From: CADEDH01 sp041394285
GTDB taxonomy: Bacteria > Actinomycetota > Acidimicrobiia > Acidimicrobiales > SZUA-35
Length of the DNA: 64,000 nt
Assembly (NCBI GenBank): GCA_041394285.1
Contig: JAWKIL010000002.1
Location: forward strand, 62,001 to 126,000
Reading direction: 5' to 3'
Part shown: positions 40,249 through 49,635 of the stretch, in pieces
Numbering within the stretch: the stretch's first letter is position 1
Layout of the letters: each line of letters opens with the position of its first letter
Program-made: the position numbers and the translations under genes
Notes under the pieces: model-generated
What the model was told of the DNA's origin: nothing
The model's input: only the letters and a program-made list of their open reading frames with translations
Databases searched by the model: none

Positions 40249-41834
40249 CGGCGGGCGAGCCGGCGCCCTGGTGGCGGGACGCCGTCGGCTACTCGATCTA
40301 CCTGCGCTCCTTCGCCGACACCGACGCCGACGGGGTGGGCGACCTGCGCGGGGTCCGGGACCATCTGGATCATCTGCAGGACCTGGGCGTCGACCTGGTG
40401 TGGATCACGCCGTTCTACCCGTCGCCCCTCGTAGACGGCGGGTACGACATCACCGATCACACCGCCGTCGACCCGATCTACGGCGACCTCGACGCGTTCG
40501 ACGAGCTGATCGATCAGATCCACCGGCGCCGGATGCGCCTCCTGATCGACCTCGTGCCCAACCACACCAGCATCGAGCATCCCTGGTTCCAGCAGGGTCG
40601 CCGCCGGCCGGCAGGGGAGTACGGCGGCTACCACGTCTGGGCCGACCCCTCACCCCGGGGCGGGCCGCCCAACAACTGGGTCAGCTACTTCGGCGGGTCG
40701 GCCTGGACCTTCGATCCCGTCCGGGGCCAGTACTACCTCCACCTCTTCCTGCCCGAGCAGCCCGATCTCAACTGGCGCAACCCGGCGGTGCACCGGGAGT
40801 TCCAGCGGATCCTGCGGTTCTGGCTCGACCGGGGGGTCGACGGGTTCCGGATCGACGTGGCCCAGGGTCTGGTCAAGGACCGGCAGCTGCGCTCCAACCC
40901 CGAACGCCGGCCGCTCCGGCCGACCGACGACCGGGTGCAGCAGTGGGACGCCTTCGACCACCGCCACGACATCGTGCAGCCCGAGACCCACGACGTGTTC
41001 GCCTCCTGGCGCGCCCTGTGCGCCCCCTACGACGCCGTCCTCATCGGCGAGACGTCGGTGGGCACGCCCGACGGGCTGGCCCGGCTCCTGGCCGGCACCG
41101 GCCTGCACGCCGGGTTCTGGCTGCCGCCGGCCCGCCTCGGTTGGGATCCCCCGGCTCTCCGCCTAGCCCTCACCGCCCCGCTCGGGGCCGTGGCCGATCC
41201 CGACACCATCGCCTGGGCCACCTCGACGCTCGACGAGCATCGGCCGGCGACGAGGTTCGGCGGCGGCGACCTCGGACGGCGCCGGGCGCTGGCCCTGACC
41301 ACCCTCCTGTTCTTCCTTCCTGGCATCCCCTTCCTCTACCAGGGGGAGGAGCTGGGCCTGGTGGACGGGAGGGTGCCCCCGGACCGTGAGATCGATCCCG
41401 TGGCCCACGACCGGAGCGGGGGTCGCGACGGCGCCCGCACCCCCATGCCGTGGCGGCCGGGAGCGGGCCTCGGTTTCTCCGCCACCTCCCACACCTGGCT
41501 GCCCCTCGGCGGCCGCCACCGGTCCGACACCGTGCTCCACCAGCGAGGCCGACCGGCAAGCCCGCTGGAGCGGTACCGGGCCCTGATCCGGCTGCGCCAT
41601 GAGCTGCGCCCCCGCCGGGTGGGGCCGGTGGAGGTCGTCGATCTCGGCCGCGACGACGTCATCGCCCTGCGCCGCAGCGGCCAGGTGGCGGCGGCCAACC
41701 TCGCCCCCGGACCGCTCGAGGTCCCGCTCCGGGGCCGGGTGCTCTACGACACGGGCCCGGACGGCCCGGCCCCCACGGCCGGGGGGCTGCGGCTCGGGCA
41801 CGCTCAGGCCGTGGTGCTGAGCGAGGACGACTGA
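40245..41834 (+). CDS. GH13 alpha-glucosidase-type protein
   Basis: 529 aa, cytoplasmic. WWRDAVGYSIYLRSFADTDADGVGDLRG and TPFYPSPLVDGGYDITDHTAVDP are the oligo-1,6-glucosidase/alpha-glucosidase start; region II GVDGFRIDVAQGL carries nucleophile Asp 204, LIGETS the acid-base Glu 269, and TSTLDEHRPATR the third Asp 330. The usual SNHD before Asp 330 reads STLD, so the substrate-contacting His is lost, while PGIPFLYQGEELGL and RTPMPW are normal. It probably hydrolyses or transfers alpha-glucosyl units from oligosaccharides. Translationally coupled to the deacetylase, which is unexpected since that acts outside. Confidence 0.88.
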   Translation: MTAGEPAPWWRDAVGYSIYLRSFADTDADGVGDLRGVRDHLDHLQDLGVDLVWITPFYPSPLVDGGYDITDHTAVDPIYGDLDAFDELIDQIHRRRMRLLIDLVPNHTSIEHPWFQQGRRRPAGEYGGYHVWADPSPRGGPPNNWVSYFGGSAWTFDPVRGQYYLHLFLPEQPDLNWRNPAVHREFQRILRFWLDRGVDGFRIDVAQGLVKDRQLRSNPERRPLRPTDDRVQQWDAFDHRHDIVQPETHDVFASWRALCAPYDAVLIGETSVGTPDGLARLLAGTGLHAGFWLPPARLGWDPPALRLALTAPLGAVADPDTIAWATSTLDEHRPATRFGGGDLGRRRALALTTLLFFLPGIPFLYQGEELGLVDGRVPPDREIDPVAHDRSGGRDGARTPMPWRPGAGLGFSATSHTWLPLGGRHRSDTVLHQRGRPASPLERYRALIRLRHELRPRRVGPVEVVDLGRDDVIALRRSGQVAAANLAPGPLEVPLRGRVLYDTGPDGPAPTAGGLRLGHAQAVVLSEDD

Positions 41835-41867
41835 GCCGCTCCGGGCGGGGGCCGGGGCGGGGGCGGC

Positions 41868-42826
41868 TCAGGCCGAGCGCAGGGCGGGGACGACCTCGGT
41901 GAGGTAGGCGTCGAGGGCGTCGGAGTCGAACGGGGCCCGCAGGGCGATGTTGACCATCCCGGCGCCGGCGTCGATGTAGGCCTGGATCTGCTCGGCGGCC
42001 TGGGCCGGGGTGCCGGTGAGGGCGCCGTTGCGGACCCGGGGCACCATCGGGCCCCACTGCTCCTCGAACCGGGCGGCGGCCGCCGCCGCCGACGCCTCGT
42101 CGCTGGCCATGGCGAAGATCAGGTTGACCGAGCGCTCCACCGCCGCCGGATCCCGGCCCTCGGTCTCGCACCACTGGTCGAGCACGCCGTTGAGCCGGCC
42201 CAGCTCGGCGGCCGAGATGTAGGCGGCGTTCCAGCCGTCGGCCCAGCGGGCGGCCGTGCGCAGGGTGCGCTTCTCACCCACCCCGCCCACCCACAGCGGC
42301 AACGTCGGGCCCACCGGCGGGGCAGGCAGCTGGCGTCGTCGGCCCGGAAGTGGGTGCCGTGGAAGGTGGTGCGGTGGATGGAGCCATCGGCCGGCACGGT
42401 GAGCATGGAGGAGATCAGCTCCACCGCTTCGTCGAGCATGTCGAGGCGGGTGCCGACCCCGGGGAAGTCGTAGCCGTAGGCGGCCGCCTCCCACTCGTGC
42501 CACCCGGCGCCCAGGCCGAGCTCGAACCGGCCACCCGACAGATGGTCGAGCGTGACGGCGGCCTTGGCCAGCAGGCCCGGGTTGCGGTAGCCGACGTAGA
42601 ACACGAGGCAGCCCAGGCGGGCCCGGGTCGTCTCCACCGCCATGGCCCCCAGGGTGGCGATGGCTTCGAAGTGGGGCACCGTTCCCCCGGCCGGGGGTGC
42701 CTCGTAGAGGTGGTCCCAGGCCGAGATCCAGTCCATCCCGGCTCCGTCGAGCCGGCGCCACAGGGCCCGCATCTCGTCCATCGACATGTTCTGCTGGCCC
42801 ACATGGGCACCCAACGCCACCGACAT
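41868..42826 (-). pseudogene. LLM-class (F420-type) oxidoreductase, frameshifted
   Basis: Two frames together make one luciferase-like protein of about 319 aa. From ATG 42826 the first reads ALGAHVGQQNMSMDEM, ISAWDHL, ARLGCLVFYVGYRNPGLLAK, LDHLSGGRFELGLGAGWHEWE and HGTHFRADDA; the second continues LPAPPVGPTLPLWVGGVGEKRTLR, WADGWN and on to 41868. The break lies at about 42327-42332, where one base seems to be missing. Family members use F420H2 or FMNH2. Either a recent loss-of-function mutation or an assembly error; both halves still look fully conserved, favouring a very recent event or error. Leaderless box TAGCAT 7 nt upstream. Confidence 0.85.
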
Positions 42827-42833
42827 GGCGGCG

Positions 42834-42839
42834 ATGCTA
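42834..42839 (-). promoter_or_regulatory. Putative -10 for the LLM oxidoreductase (leaderless)
   Basis: TAGCAT on the minus strand, 7 nt before the ATG at 42826, abutting the two-hairpin repeat. Confidence 0.45.
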
Positions 42840-42897
42840 GTGTCCCCTTCGGGGACGGCACCCCTTCGATTGCTCAGAGTTTCGCCTGCGGCGAAAC
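42840..42897 (-). repeat. Two-hairpin intergenic repeat, copy B
   Basis: GTCCCCTTCGGGGAC, then TTTCGCCTGCGGCGAAA, joined by GGCACCCCTTCGATTGCTC. It aligns without gaps to copy A at 9018. It lies between two minus-strand genes, so it likely ends the transcript of the dehydrogenase at 42918. Confidence 0.75.
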
Positions 42898-42917
42898 ATC
42901 CGGCCGGTCGCCGCCGC

Positions 42918-43787
42918 TCAGGGGTTGGTGAGCAGGTGGATGAGGCTGGAGGTGTCCCAGCGGTTGCCGCCCCGGGCCTGCACCTGGGCGTAGAACTGGT
43001 CGACCAGGGCCGCCACCGGGAGGCGCGCCCCCAACCGATGGGCTTCGGCCAGGGCGATCCCCAGGTCCTTGCGCATCCAGTCCACGGCGAAGCCGAACTC
43101 GAACTCGCCCCGGGCCATGGTGGAGCCCCGGTTGGCCATCTGCCACGAACCGGCCGCCCCTTTGGCGATCACGTCGACCACCTGATCGATGTCGAGCCCG
43201 GCCTTCATACCCAGGTGGAGGCCCTCGGCCAGGCCCTGGACGAGCCCGGCGATGCACAGCTGGTTCACCATCTTGGTGAGCTGGCCGCTGCCCGGACCGC
43301 CGAGGAGGCTGACGGCCACGGCGTAGCAGTCGGCCACCGCCGCCATCGGCTCGAAGTGCTGGGGCAGCCCGCCGCACATGATCGTGAGGGCGCCGTTCTG
43401 GGCGCCGGCCTGCCCACCCGACACAGGCGCGTCCACGAAGCCGATGCCGGCCGCCTCGCACACCCCGTGCAGCTCGCGGGCCAGGTCGGCCGACGCCGTG
43501 GTGTGGTCGACCAGGATCGTGCCGGGGGTCATGGCGCCGAGGGCCCCGTCGGGCCCCTGCACCACCGAGCGGACGTCGTCGTCGTTGCCCACCATGGTGA
43601 ACACCAGCTCGGCCCCGCGGGCCGCCTCGGCCGGGGTGGGCGCCGTGGCCCCGCCGTGCTCGGCCGCCCAGGCCGTAGCCTTGGCCGCCGTGCGGTTGTA
43701 CACGGTCACCTGGTGGCCGGCCCGAACCAGGTGCCCGGCCATCGGATACCCCATCACGCCCAATCCGATGAATGCCACTGTTGCCAC
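42918..43787 (-). CDS. Beta-hydroxyacid dehydrogenase (3-hydroxyisobutyrate dehydrogenase family)
   Basis: 289 aa from the GTG at 43787, which has a perfect GGAGG 8 nt upstream. VAFIGLGVMGYPMAGHLVRAGH is the NAD(P)-binding start with the family GLGxMGxxMA signature; DAPVSGGQAGAQNG (119-132) is the substrate loop and GQLTKMVNQL carries catalytic Lys 172 and Asn 175. It oxidises a beta-hydroxyacid or reduces tartronate semialdehyde or a similar compound; the exact substrate is unclear. A Rossmann fold without membrane parts. Divergent from DUF983. Confidence 0.92.
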   Translation of the reverse strand: MATVAFIGLGVMGYPMAGHLVRAGHQVTVYNRTAAKATAWAAEHGGATAPTPAEAARGAELVFTMVGNDDDVRSVVQGPDGALGAMTPGTILVDHTTASADLARELHGVCEAAGIGFVDAPVSGGQAGAQNGALTIMCGGLPQHFEPMAAVADCYAVAVSLLGGPGSGQLTKMVNQLCIAGLVQGLAEGLHLGMKAGLDIDQVVDVIAKGAAGSWQMANRGSTMARGEFEFGFAVDWMRKDLGIALAEAHRLGARLPVAALVDQFYAQVQARGGNRWDTSSLIHLLTNP

Positions 43788-43806
43788 GACTCGTACCTCC
43801 GTTGGC

Positions 43807-43812
43807 AGGATA
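43807..43812 (-). promoter_or_regulatory. Putative -10 for the beta-hydroxyacid dehydrogenase
   Basis: TATCCT on the minus strand; a short leader carries GGAGG before GTG 43787. Confidence 0.4.
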
Positions 43813-43817
43813 GGCCC

Positions 43818-44240
43818 ATGACGAGCGAGGAGCCCGAGATCGTGGGCCGAACCCCGTCCTGGGTGCGCCTGCTGGCCCGGGGGGCGCGGCTGCGTTGCCC
43901 CGCCTGCGCCAGCGGCCACCTCTTCCGCCACTGGATCACGATGGCCGACACCTGCCCCCGCTGCGGGCTCCGCTTCGCCCGCATCGAAGGCCACTGGATC
44001 GGTGCCATCGGCATCAACACCATCGTCAGCTTCAGCGCCTTCCTGCTCACCACCGCGGTGGGGCTCATCGCCACGTTCCCGAACTTCCCGGTGCTGCCGC
44101 TGATCCTGCTCAACGTGGCGGTGGCCGTTATCGTGCCCCTCGTCTTCTATCCCTTCAGCCGCACCCTGTGGACCGGCCTGGACATCGCCATGCGTCCGCT
44201 GGAACCGCACGAGGTCGACTGGACGCGGGTGAAGGCCTGA
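43818..44240 (+). CDS. DUF983 zinc-ribbon membrane protein
   Basis: 140 aa. LRCPACASGHLFRHWI and DTCPRCGLRFARIEGHWIGAIG form a two-CxxC zinc ribbon followed by two membrane helices (NTIVSFSAFLLTTAVGLIA and LPLILLNVAVAVIVPLVFY), the DUF983 layout. The function is unknown, though family members are often near respiratory genes. It shares only 30 bp of upstream DNA with the divergent dehydrogenase and is followed 56 nt later by mycothione reductase on the same strand. Confidence 0.85.
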   Translation: MTSEEPEIVGRTPSWVRLLARGARLRCPACASGHLFRHWITMADTCPRCGLRFARIEGHWIGAIGINTIVSFSAFLLTTAVGLIATFPNFPVLPLILLNVAVAVIVPLVFYPFSRTLWTGLDIAMRPLEPHEVDWTRVKA

Positions 44241-44296
44241 ACCGTCACAACCTGATCTGGCCGGCCCGCCCCGGGCCGCCAGCGGAGAGCGCACCC

Positions 44297-45664
44297 GTGG
44301 ACACCTTCGATCTGATCATCATCGGCAGCGGATCGGGCAACTCGATCCCACCTCACCTCGCCGGCTGGAAGATCGCCCTGGTGGAGCGGGGCATCTTCGG
44401 GGGCACCTGCCTCAACGTCGGGTGCATCCCGTCGAAGATGTTCGTGCTACCGGCCGACCTGGCCGAGTCGGCCCGCCACGGCAGCCACGTCGGGGTGGAC
44501 AGCCGCGTCGACGGCGTCGACTTCGCCGGCATCCGGGACCGGATCTTCGGCCGGATCGACCCGATCGCCGCCGGGGGTAAGGAGTACCGGGCCAGCGGCA
44601 CGCCGGGCCTCGAGCTGATCACGGGCACCGCCCGGTTCACCGGCGACCGCACGTTCGACGTCGACGGCCGGGCCATCACCGCCCCCAAGGTGCTGCTGGC
44701 CGCCGGGGCCCGCCCCGTCATCCCCGACATCCCCGGCCTGGCCGACGCCCCGTTCCACACCTCGGACACCATCATGCGCCTGCCGCAGCTGCCGGCCCGC
44801 CTGGGTGTGATCGGGGGCGGCTACATCGCGGTGGAGCTGGGCCACGTGTTCTCGGCCTACGGCTCGCAGGTGACGATGTGGACCCGCTCCGCCCGGATGC
44901 TCGGCTTCGAGGACGAAGAGGTGTCGCAGCGCTTCACCGAGGTGTTCGCCCGGCGGGTCGATCATCGGGCCGGCCTGCTGCCGAGCCGGGTGGAGACCCG
45001 GCCCGACGGCACCATCGCCCTGTACGGTGCCGACGGCGAGGTCACCGTGGTCGACCAGCTGCTGGTGGCCACCGGCCGCCGGCCCAACAGCGACCTGCTC
45101 GACACCGCCGCCGGCGGCGTTCCCACCACCCCCGACGGCCGGGTGGTGGTGGACGACACGATGGCCACCCCGGTCGACGGGGTGTGGGCCCTGGGCGACA
45201 TCGCCAACGACTACCAGCTCAAGCACCTGGCCAACGCCGAGGCCAAGGTGGCCTTCTGGAACCTGGCCCATCCCGACGACCAGCACCGGGTCGACTACCG
45301 GGCCGTGCCCCACGCCATCTTCGGCCATCCCCAGGTCGCCGGGGTGGGCCTCACCGAGCAGGCGGCCCGGGCCGCCGGTCTCGATTTCGTGGTGGGCCGG
45401 CGGGACTACGGGGGCACGGCCTACGGCTGGGCTCTGGAGGACAGCGAGTCGTTCGCCAAGGTGCTGATCGGCCGGGCCGACCGGCGGATCCTCGGCGCCC
45501 ACGTGATCGGGCCCCAGGCGTCGACCCTGGTCCAGCCCCTGATCCAGGCCATGCAGTTCGACCAGCCGGCGGACCGGTTGGCCCACGAGGTCTTCTACAT
45601 CCATCCGGCGCTCACCGAGGTGGTCGAGAACGCCCTGCTCGACGGGCTCGAGCAGCTGAGCTGA
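44297..45664 (+). CDS. mtr: Mycothione reductase
   Basis: 455-aa FAD disulfide reductase. FDLIIIGSGSGNSIPP binds FAD, GGTCLNVGCIPSKMF has the redox Cys pair (38 and 43), GVIGGGYIAVELGHVF binds NAD(P), VWALGDIAN the second FAD contact, and FYIHPALTEVVENALL the C-terminal His-Glu acid-base. The SKMFVLPADLAE region and the IHPALTEVVENAL end fit mycothione reductase better than dihydrolipoamide dehydrogenase or mercuric reductase. It would keep mycothiol, the actinobacterial thiol buffer, reduced. GTG 44297 is the start. A strong hairpin follows. Confidence 0.9.
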   Translation: MDTFDLIIIGSGSGNSIPPHLAGWKIALVERGIFGGTCLNVGCIPSKMFVLPADLAESARHGSHVGVDSRVDGVDFAGIRDRIFGRIDPIAAGGKEYRASGTPGLELITGTARFTGDRTFDVDGRAITAPKVLLAAGARPVIPDIPGLADAPFHTSDTIMRLPQLPARLGVIGGGYIAVELGHVFSAYGSQVTMWTRSARMLGFEDEEVSQRFTEVFARRVDHRAGLLPSRVETRPDGTIALYGADGEVTVVDQLLVATGRRPNSDLLDTAAGGVPTTPDGRVVVDDTMATPVDGVWALGDIANDYQLKHLANAEAKVAFWNLAHPDDQHRVDYRAVPHAIFGHPQVAGVGLTEQAARAAGLDFVVGRRDYGGTAYGWALEDSESFAKVLIGRADRRILGAHVIGPQASTLVQPLIQAMQFDQPADRLAHEVFYIHPALTEVVENALLDGLEQLS

Positions 45665-45678
45665 ACGTTCGGAGGCTG

Positions 45679-45732
45679 CGCCCCCGCCGGTGCTGAGCTT
45701 CGCTCAGCGGGTTCCTCAACCGGGCGGGGGAA
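45679..45732 (+). terminator. Nested hairpin after mtr
   Basis: Inner GCTGAGC-TTC-GCTCAGC (45692-45708) and outer CCCCCGCCGG with CCGGGCGGGGG (one bulge). Terminator-like, without a T-run. Confidence 0.65.
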
Positions 45733-45790
45733 CCGTCCGATGAGCACGGGGTGATGAAGCGCACGAGCGACGAGTACGGAGGCCCGGCCG

Positions 45791-46648
45791 GTGAGCGCCG
45801 AGGCTGAGCGATTCGCCGACCTGGTGCGGCTGTCCCCGGGGGCGTGCCTCCTGGTGGCGGGGGGCGTGGTGGAGGCCGTGAACGCCGAGACGGTGGAGGC
45901 CACCGGGATCCCCGAAGACCGGCTGGTGGGGATCCCGCTGGCCGAGCTGCTGCTGCCCGAGCTGGAGCCGGCCTGGCACGACGGCGTCCGCCGGGCCCAG
46001 ACCGGTGGGCTGACGCCGGCCGTGGCCCGCGTCCGCACCCGGCTGGGGGCCACCATGGAGCCGGTGGAGCTGAGCCTGCGCCATCTGGGCGACGACCGGC
46101 TGATCGTCGGTCTGCGGGCAATGGCCGCCGAGCACCACTACTCGGCGCTGGCCGGGGCCGAGCTGACCCATGATCCAGTCACCGGTCTGGCCAACCGCCA
46201 TCACCTGCTGGCGCTGCTCCACCACCGGATCACCTCGGCCGACCGCAACCCGCTGGCCCTGGTGGGCCTGTGGGTCGACGAGCTCCCCAAGCTGGCCGCC
46301 ATCCGGGGCGAGCGGGCGGCCGAGCGGGTGGTACGGGAGGTCGGCCAGCGGGTCCAGGCCCGCCTCCGCAGCCCCGACGTGCTCGGCCGGTTCGACGACT
46401 CCGGCTTCCTGGCGCTCCTCGGGTCGGAGGCCCCGCCGTCCCAGCTCACCGAGATCGCCGAGCGGCTCCGGGGCGAGGTGGCGTTCCCGGTGGAGGTCGA
46501 CAACGGTCTGGCCTCGTTCACCGCCAGCGTGGCCGTGGCCTCCATCACCGCGCGCCGGGCGTCGATCCAGAAGGCGCTGAGCCAGCTGGAGGCGGCTGCG
46601 GCCCGGGCCGCCCAGGGCGGCAACCGCACCGAGATACTAGACGTCTGA
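45791..46648 (+). CDS. PAS domain with degenerate GGDEF domain
   Basis: 285 aa from GTG 45791 (GGAGG site). Residues about 8-115 look like a PAS sensor (PGACLLVAGGVVEAVNAETVEATG, VELSLRHLGDDRLIVGLRA); residues 125-285 follow the GGDEF fold, starting with HDPVTGLANRHHL (normally DxLTGLxNR). The GGDEF signature itself reads DDSGF (202-206), lacking the Gly-Gly and Glu needed for GTP and metal, so it should not make c-di-GMP. It may bind GTP or act as a protein-interaction module. No membrane helix. Confidence 0.82.
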   Translation: MSAEAERFADLVRLSPGACLLVAGGVVEAVNAETVEATGIPEDRLVGIPLAELLLPELEPAWHDGVRRAQTGGLTPAVARVRTRLGATMEPVELSLRHLGDDRLIVGLRAMAAEHHYSALAGAELTHDPVTGLANRHHLLALLHHRITSADRNPLALVGLWVDELPKLAAIRGERAAERVVREVGQRVQARLRSPDVLGRFDDSGFLALLGSEAPPSQLTEIAERLRGEVAFPVEVDNGLASFTASVAVASITARRASIQKALSQLEAAAARAAQGGNRTEILDV

Positions 46649-46764
46649 GGAAGCGTGTTGCCGGGGGCCGGCGCGCCCCCGTCGGGCCCGGCGGCCCCTT
46701 CCCGACCGACGCCGGCGACCAGCCCCATCGGCCGATTGCGATAGCTCCGCCGCCGGCGCGGGGC

Positions 46765-46770
46765 TAAGGT
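46765..46770 (+). promoter_or_regulatory. Putative -10 for the MBL hydrolase gene
   Basis: TAAGGT, giving a leader of about 32 nt with GGGAGAGA before TTG 46809. Confidence 0.4.
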
Positions 46771-46808
46771 CTCTCCCCACGAGATGTTCCGCCGCGACGG
46801 GAGAGATC

Positions 46809-47744
<936 letters not shown>

Positions 47745-48791
47745 ATGGCGGCCGACCTGAGGGTGGGCTTCGTGGGTTGCGGGCTGATCGGCCGGAGCCA
47801 CGCCCGCGGCGTCCAGGCCGCCGGCGGAGCCGACATTGTGGCCGTCCACGATCTCGACCCGGCCCGGGCCGCTGCCTTCGCCGCCGACCATGGCACCGGC
47901 CCCGGCGCGGTCGCCCCGTCGGCCGAGGCCGTGATCGAAGCGGCCGACGTGGTCTACGTCTGCACGTGGACCTCCGAGCATCGGGCGCTGGTTGAAGCGG
48001 TGGCGGCCGCCGGCAAGCCCGTGTTCTGCGAGAAGCCCCTGGCCACCAGCCTGGAGGCGGCCGCCGCCATGACCGGTGCCGTCACCCGGGCCGGCGTCAC
48101 CAATCAGGTGGGGTTGGTGCTGCGCAACTCGCCGTCGTTCCGATGGCTCCAGCGCCAGGTCACCGACCCGGACGCCGGGCCCCTGATGAACGTGGTGTTC
48201 CGGGACGACCAGTACCTCCCGGTGCAGGGCCTGTACGGCTCCACCTGGCGGGCCGACCGGGCCCGGGCCGGCGCCGGCACCCTGCTGGAGCACTCGATCC
48301 ACGACCTCGACCTGTTGCGCTGGATGATGGGCCCGATCCGCTCGGTGTCGGCCCGGATGCGCTGCCTCCACGGCCTCGACGGCATCGACGACCAGGCTTC
48401 GGTGCTGCTGGAAGCCGAGTCGGGGGCGCACGCCACGCTCATCTCGGTCTGGCACGACGTGCTGTCCCGGCCCTCCCAGCGGCGGGTGGAGGCGTTCTGC
48501 CAGCGGGCCGTGTTCGCCCTGGAGGGAGACTGGTCGGGCCCGGTGAGCGCCGAGCGCCAACCGGTGGAGGGTCCGGCCGCCGCCGTCCCGGAGTCCCTGC
48601 AGGGGCCGGCGCTGGGCGAGGCGGCCGAACGGCTCGACGGGCTGGGGCAGAACCCCGACGCCGCCTTCCTCGACGCCGTGCGCCGGAACGAGCCGGCCTA
48701 CCCCGATTTCGCCGTGGCGCTGGAAGCCCACCGCCTGGCCGATGCCGCCTACCGCTCGGCCGCCGCCGACGGCGCGCCCATTCCGATCTGA
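47745..48791 (+). CDS. Gfo/Idh/MocA-family oxidoreductase
   Basis: 348 aa. LRVGFVGCGLIGRSHARGVQAAGG is the NAD(P)-binding start, then VVYVCTWTSEHRALVEAVAAAGKPVFCEKPLATS with catalytic EKP, and a C-terminal beta-sheet domain with HSIHDLDLLRWMMGPI. These enzymes oxidise or reduce sugars, inositols or related compounds; substrate unknown. The last residues (PIPI) and stop come from the 59-bp repeat. Operon partner of the MBL hydrolase. Confidence 0.9.
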   Translation: MAADLRVGFVGCGLIGRSHARGVQAAGGADIVAVHDLDPARAAAFAADHGTGPGAVAPSAEAVIEAADVVYVCTWTSEHRALVEAVAAAGKPVFCEKPLATSLEAAAAMTGAVTRAGVTNQVGLVLRNSPSFRWLQRQVTDPDAGPLMNVVFRDDQYLPVQGLYGSTWRADRARAGAGTLLEHSIHDLDLLRWMMGPIRSVSARMRCLHGLDGIDDQASVLLEAESGAHATLISVWHDVLSRPSQRRVEAFCQRAVFALEGDWSGPVSAERQPVEGPAAAVPESLQGPALGEAAERLDGLGQNPDAAFLDAVRRNEPAYPDFAVALEAHRLADAAYRSAAADGAPIPI

Positions 48792-48891
48792 TGCTCCAGG
48801 CCGTCACCCGTGACGCCCCCCGACATCAAATCGGCCGAACCCCGATCTGATGCCCCAGGCCGTCACCCGTGACGCCCCCCGACATCAGATC
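48785..48891 (+). repeat. 59-bp palindromic repeat, two tandem units
   Basis: Units start at 48785 and 48844 (59-bp period). Unit 2 has perfect ends GATCTGATG and CATCAGATC and an inner palindrome GTCAC-CC-GTGAC. Unit 1 makes the stop of the Gfo/Idh gene and a following mini-ORF (48791-48850, peptide MLQAVTRDAPRHQIGRTPI), whose stop overlaps a further mini-ORF starting at 48850. The pair fills the gap between two convergent genes. Confidence 0.9.
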
Positions 48892-48897
48892 AGTGCG

Positions 48898-49635
48898 TCA
48901 GCGTTCGAGTAGGGCCCGAGCCACCCGGGGGTTGCCCCCCAGGGCATTGGTGAGCTGCATCGGCAGCTCGTGGGCCAGGATGTCCCACATCCGGTCGAGC
49001 AGCTCGGCCGACATCACCGCCTCCAGCGTGACCCCCAGCGACGCCTCCCGCCGCAGCCGGTCGGCCAGGGTCCGGATGCCCACCAGGGTGGCCGTCACGC
49101 CCAGGTCGAGCGGGGCGGCACCGGCGGCCCGGGCCGCCCGCACCCGGCTCTCGGTGTCTTCGATGAGCCCCTTCACCAGCACCTCCACCAGGGCCTCGTA
49201 GTCGGCCCGGGTACCCCGGGGCTGGCGGATCAGGAGGGCCTGGGTGGCCGACCGACCCGCCAGGCGGGCGATACGGGCGATCTGTCCCTGCACCCCCATG
49301 GCCCAGGCCCGCCGTCGCGACAGCCGGGTCTGGGGGGAGGGCTGGGGTGTGGCCACCGGCTCCCGGGCCAGGCGCACCGGGCCGACCTCCACCAGATGCT
49401 CGTCGTAGCGGGCTCGCAGACCGGCGTCCGACAGCACGCGCCAGGCCTCGTTGATGCGGGCCATGCTGGCCTGGGCCAAGGCCAACTCCGTGGGCCCCAG
49501 ACCAGCCTGGGCGGCGACGTCGGGGTGGTGCCGCAGAGCCAGCCGCCGGTAGGCGGAACGCAGCTCGTGCAGGGTGCACCCCGGCTCCACCCCGAACAGC
49601 TCGTAGTGGGTGGGGTTCGGGCCCCCGGTCTTCAA
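48898..49635 (-). CDS. J-domain (DnaJ-like) protein
   Basis: 245 aa from TTG 49635. The N-terminal J domain is complete: THYELFGVEPGCTLHELRSAYRRLALRHHPDV with the essential HPD (37-39), then INEAWRVLSDAGLRARYDEH. There is no G/F or zinc region; instead a basic linker and a helical C-terminal domain of about 120 residues (ADYEALVEVLVKGLIED, ATLVGIRTLADRL). It would stimulate a DnaK ATPase for an unknown client. The TTG overlaps the GH16 stop, so it is translated after the secreted enzyme. Confidence 0.85.
   Translation of the reverse strand: MKTGGPNPTHYELFGVEPGCTLHELRSAYRRLALRHHPDVAAQAGLGPTELALAQASMARINEAWRVLSDAGLRARYDEHLVEVGPVRLAREPVATPQPSPQTRLSRRRAWAMGVQGQIARIARLAGRSATQALLIRQPRGTRADYEALVEVLVKGLIEDTESRVRAARAAGAAPLDLGVTATLVGIRTLADRLRREASLGVTLEAVMSAELLDRMWDILAHELPMQLTNALGGNPRVARALLER

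Noticed and set aside
45679..45732. A third copy of the two-hairpin repeat
   Set aside because: It has two nested hairpins but no sequence match to the copies at 9018 and 42840.
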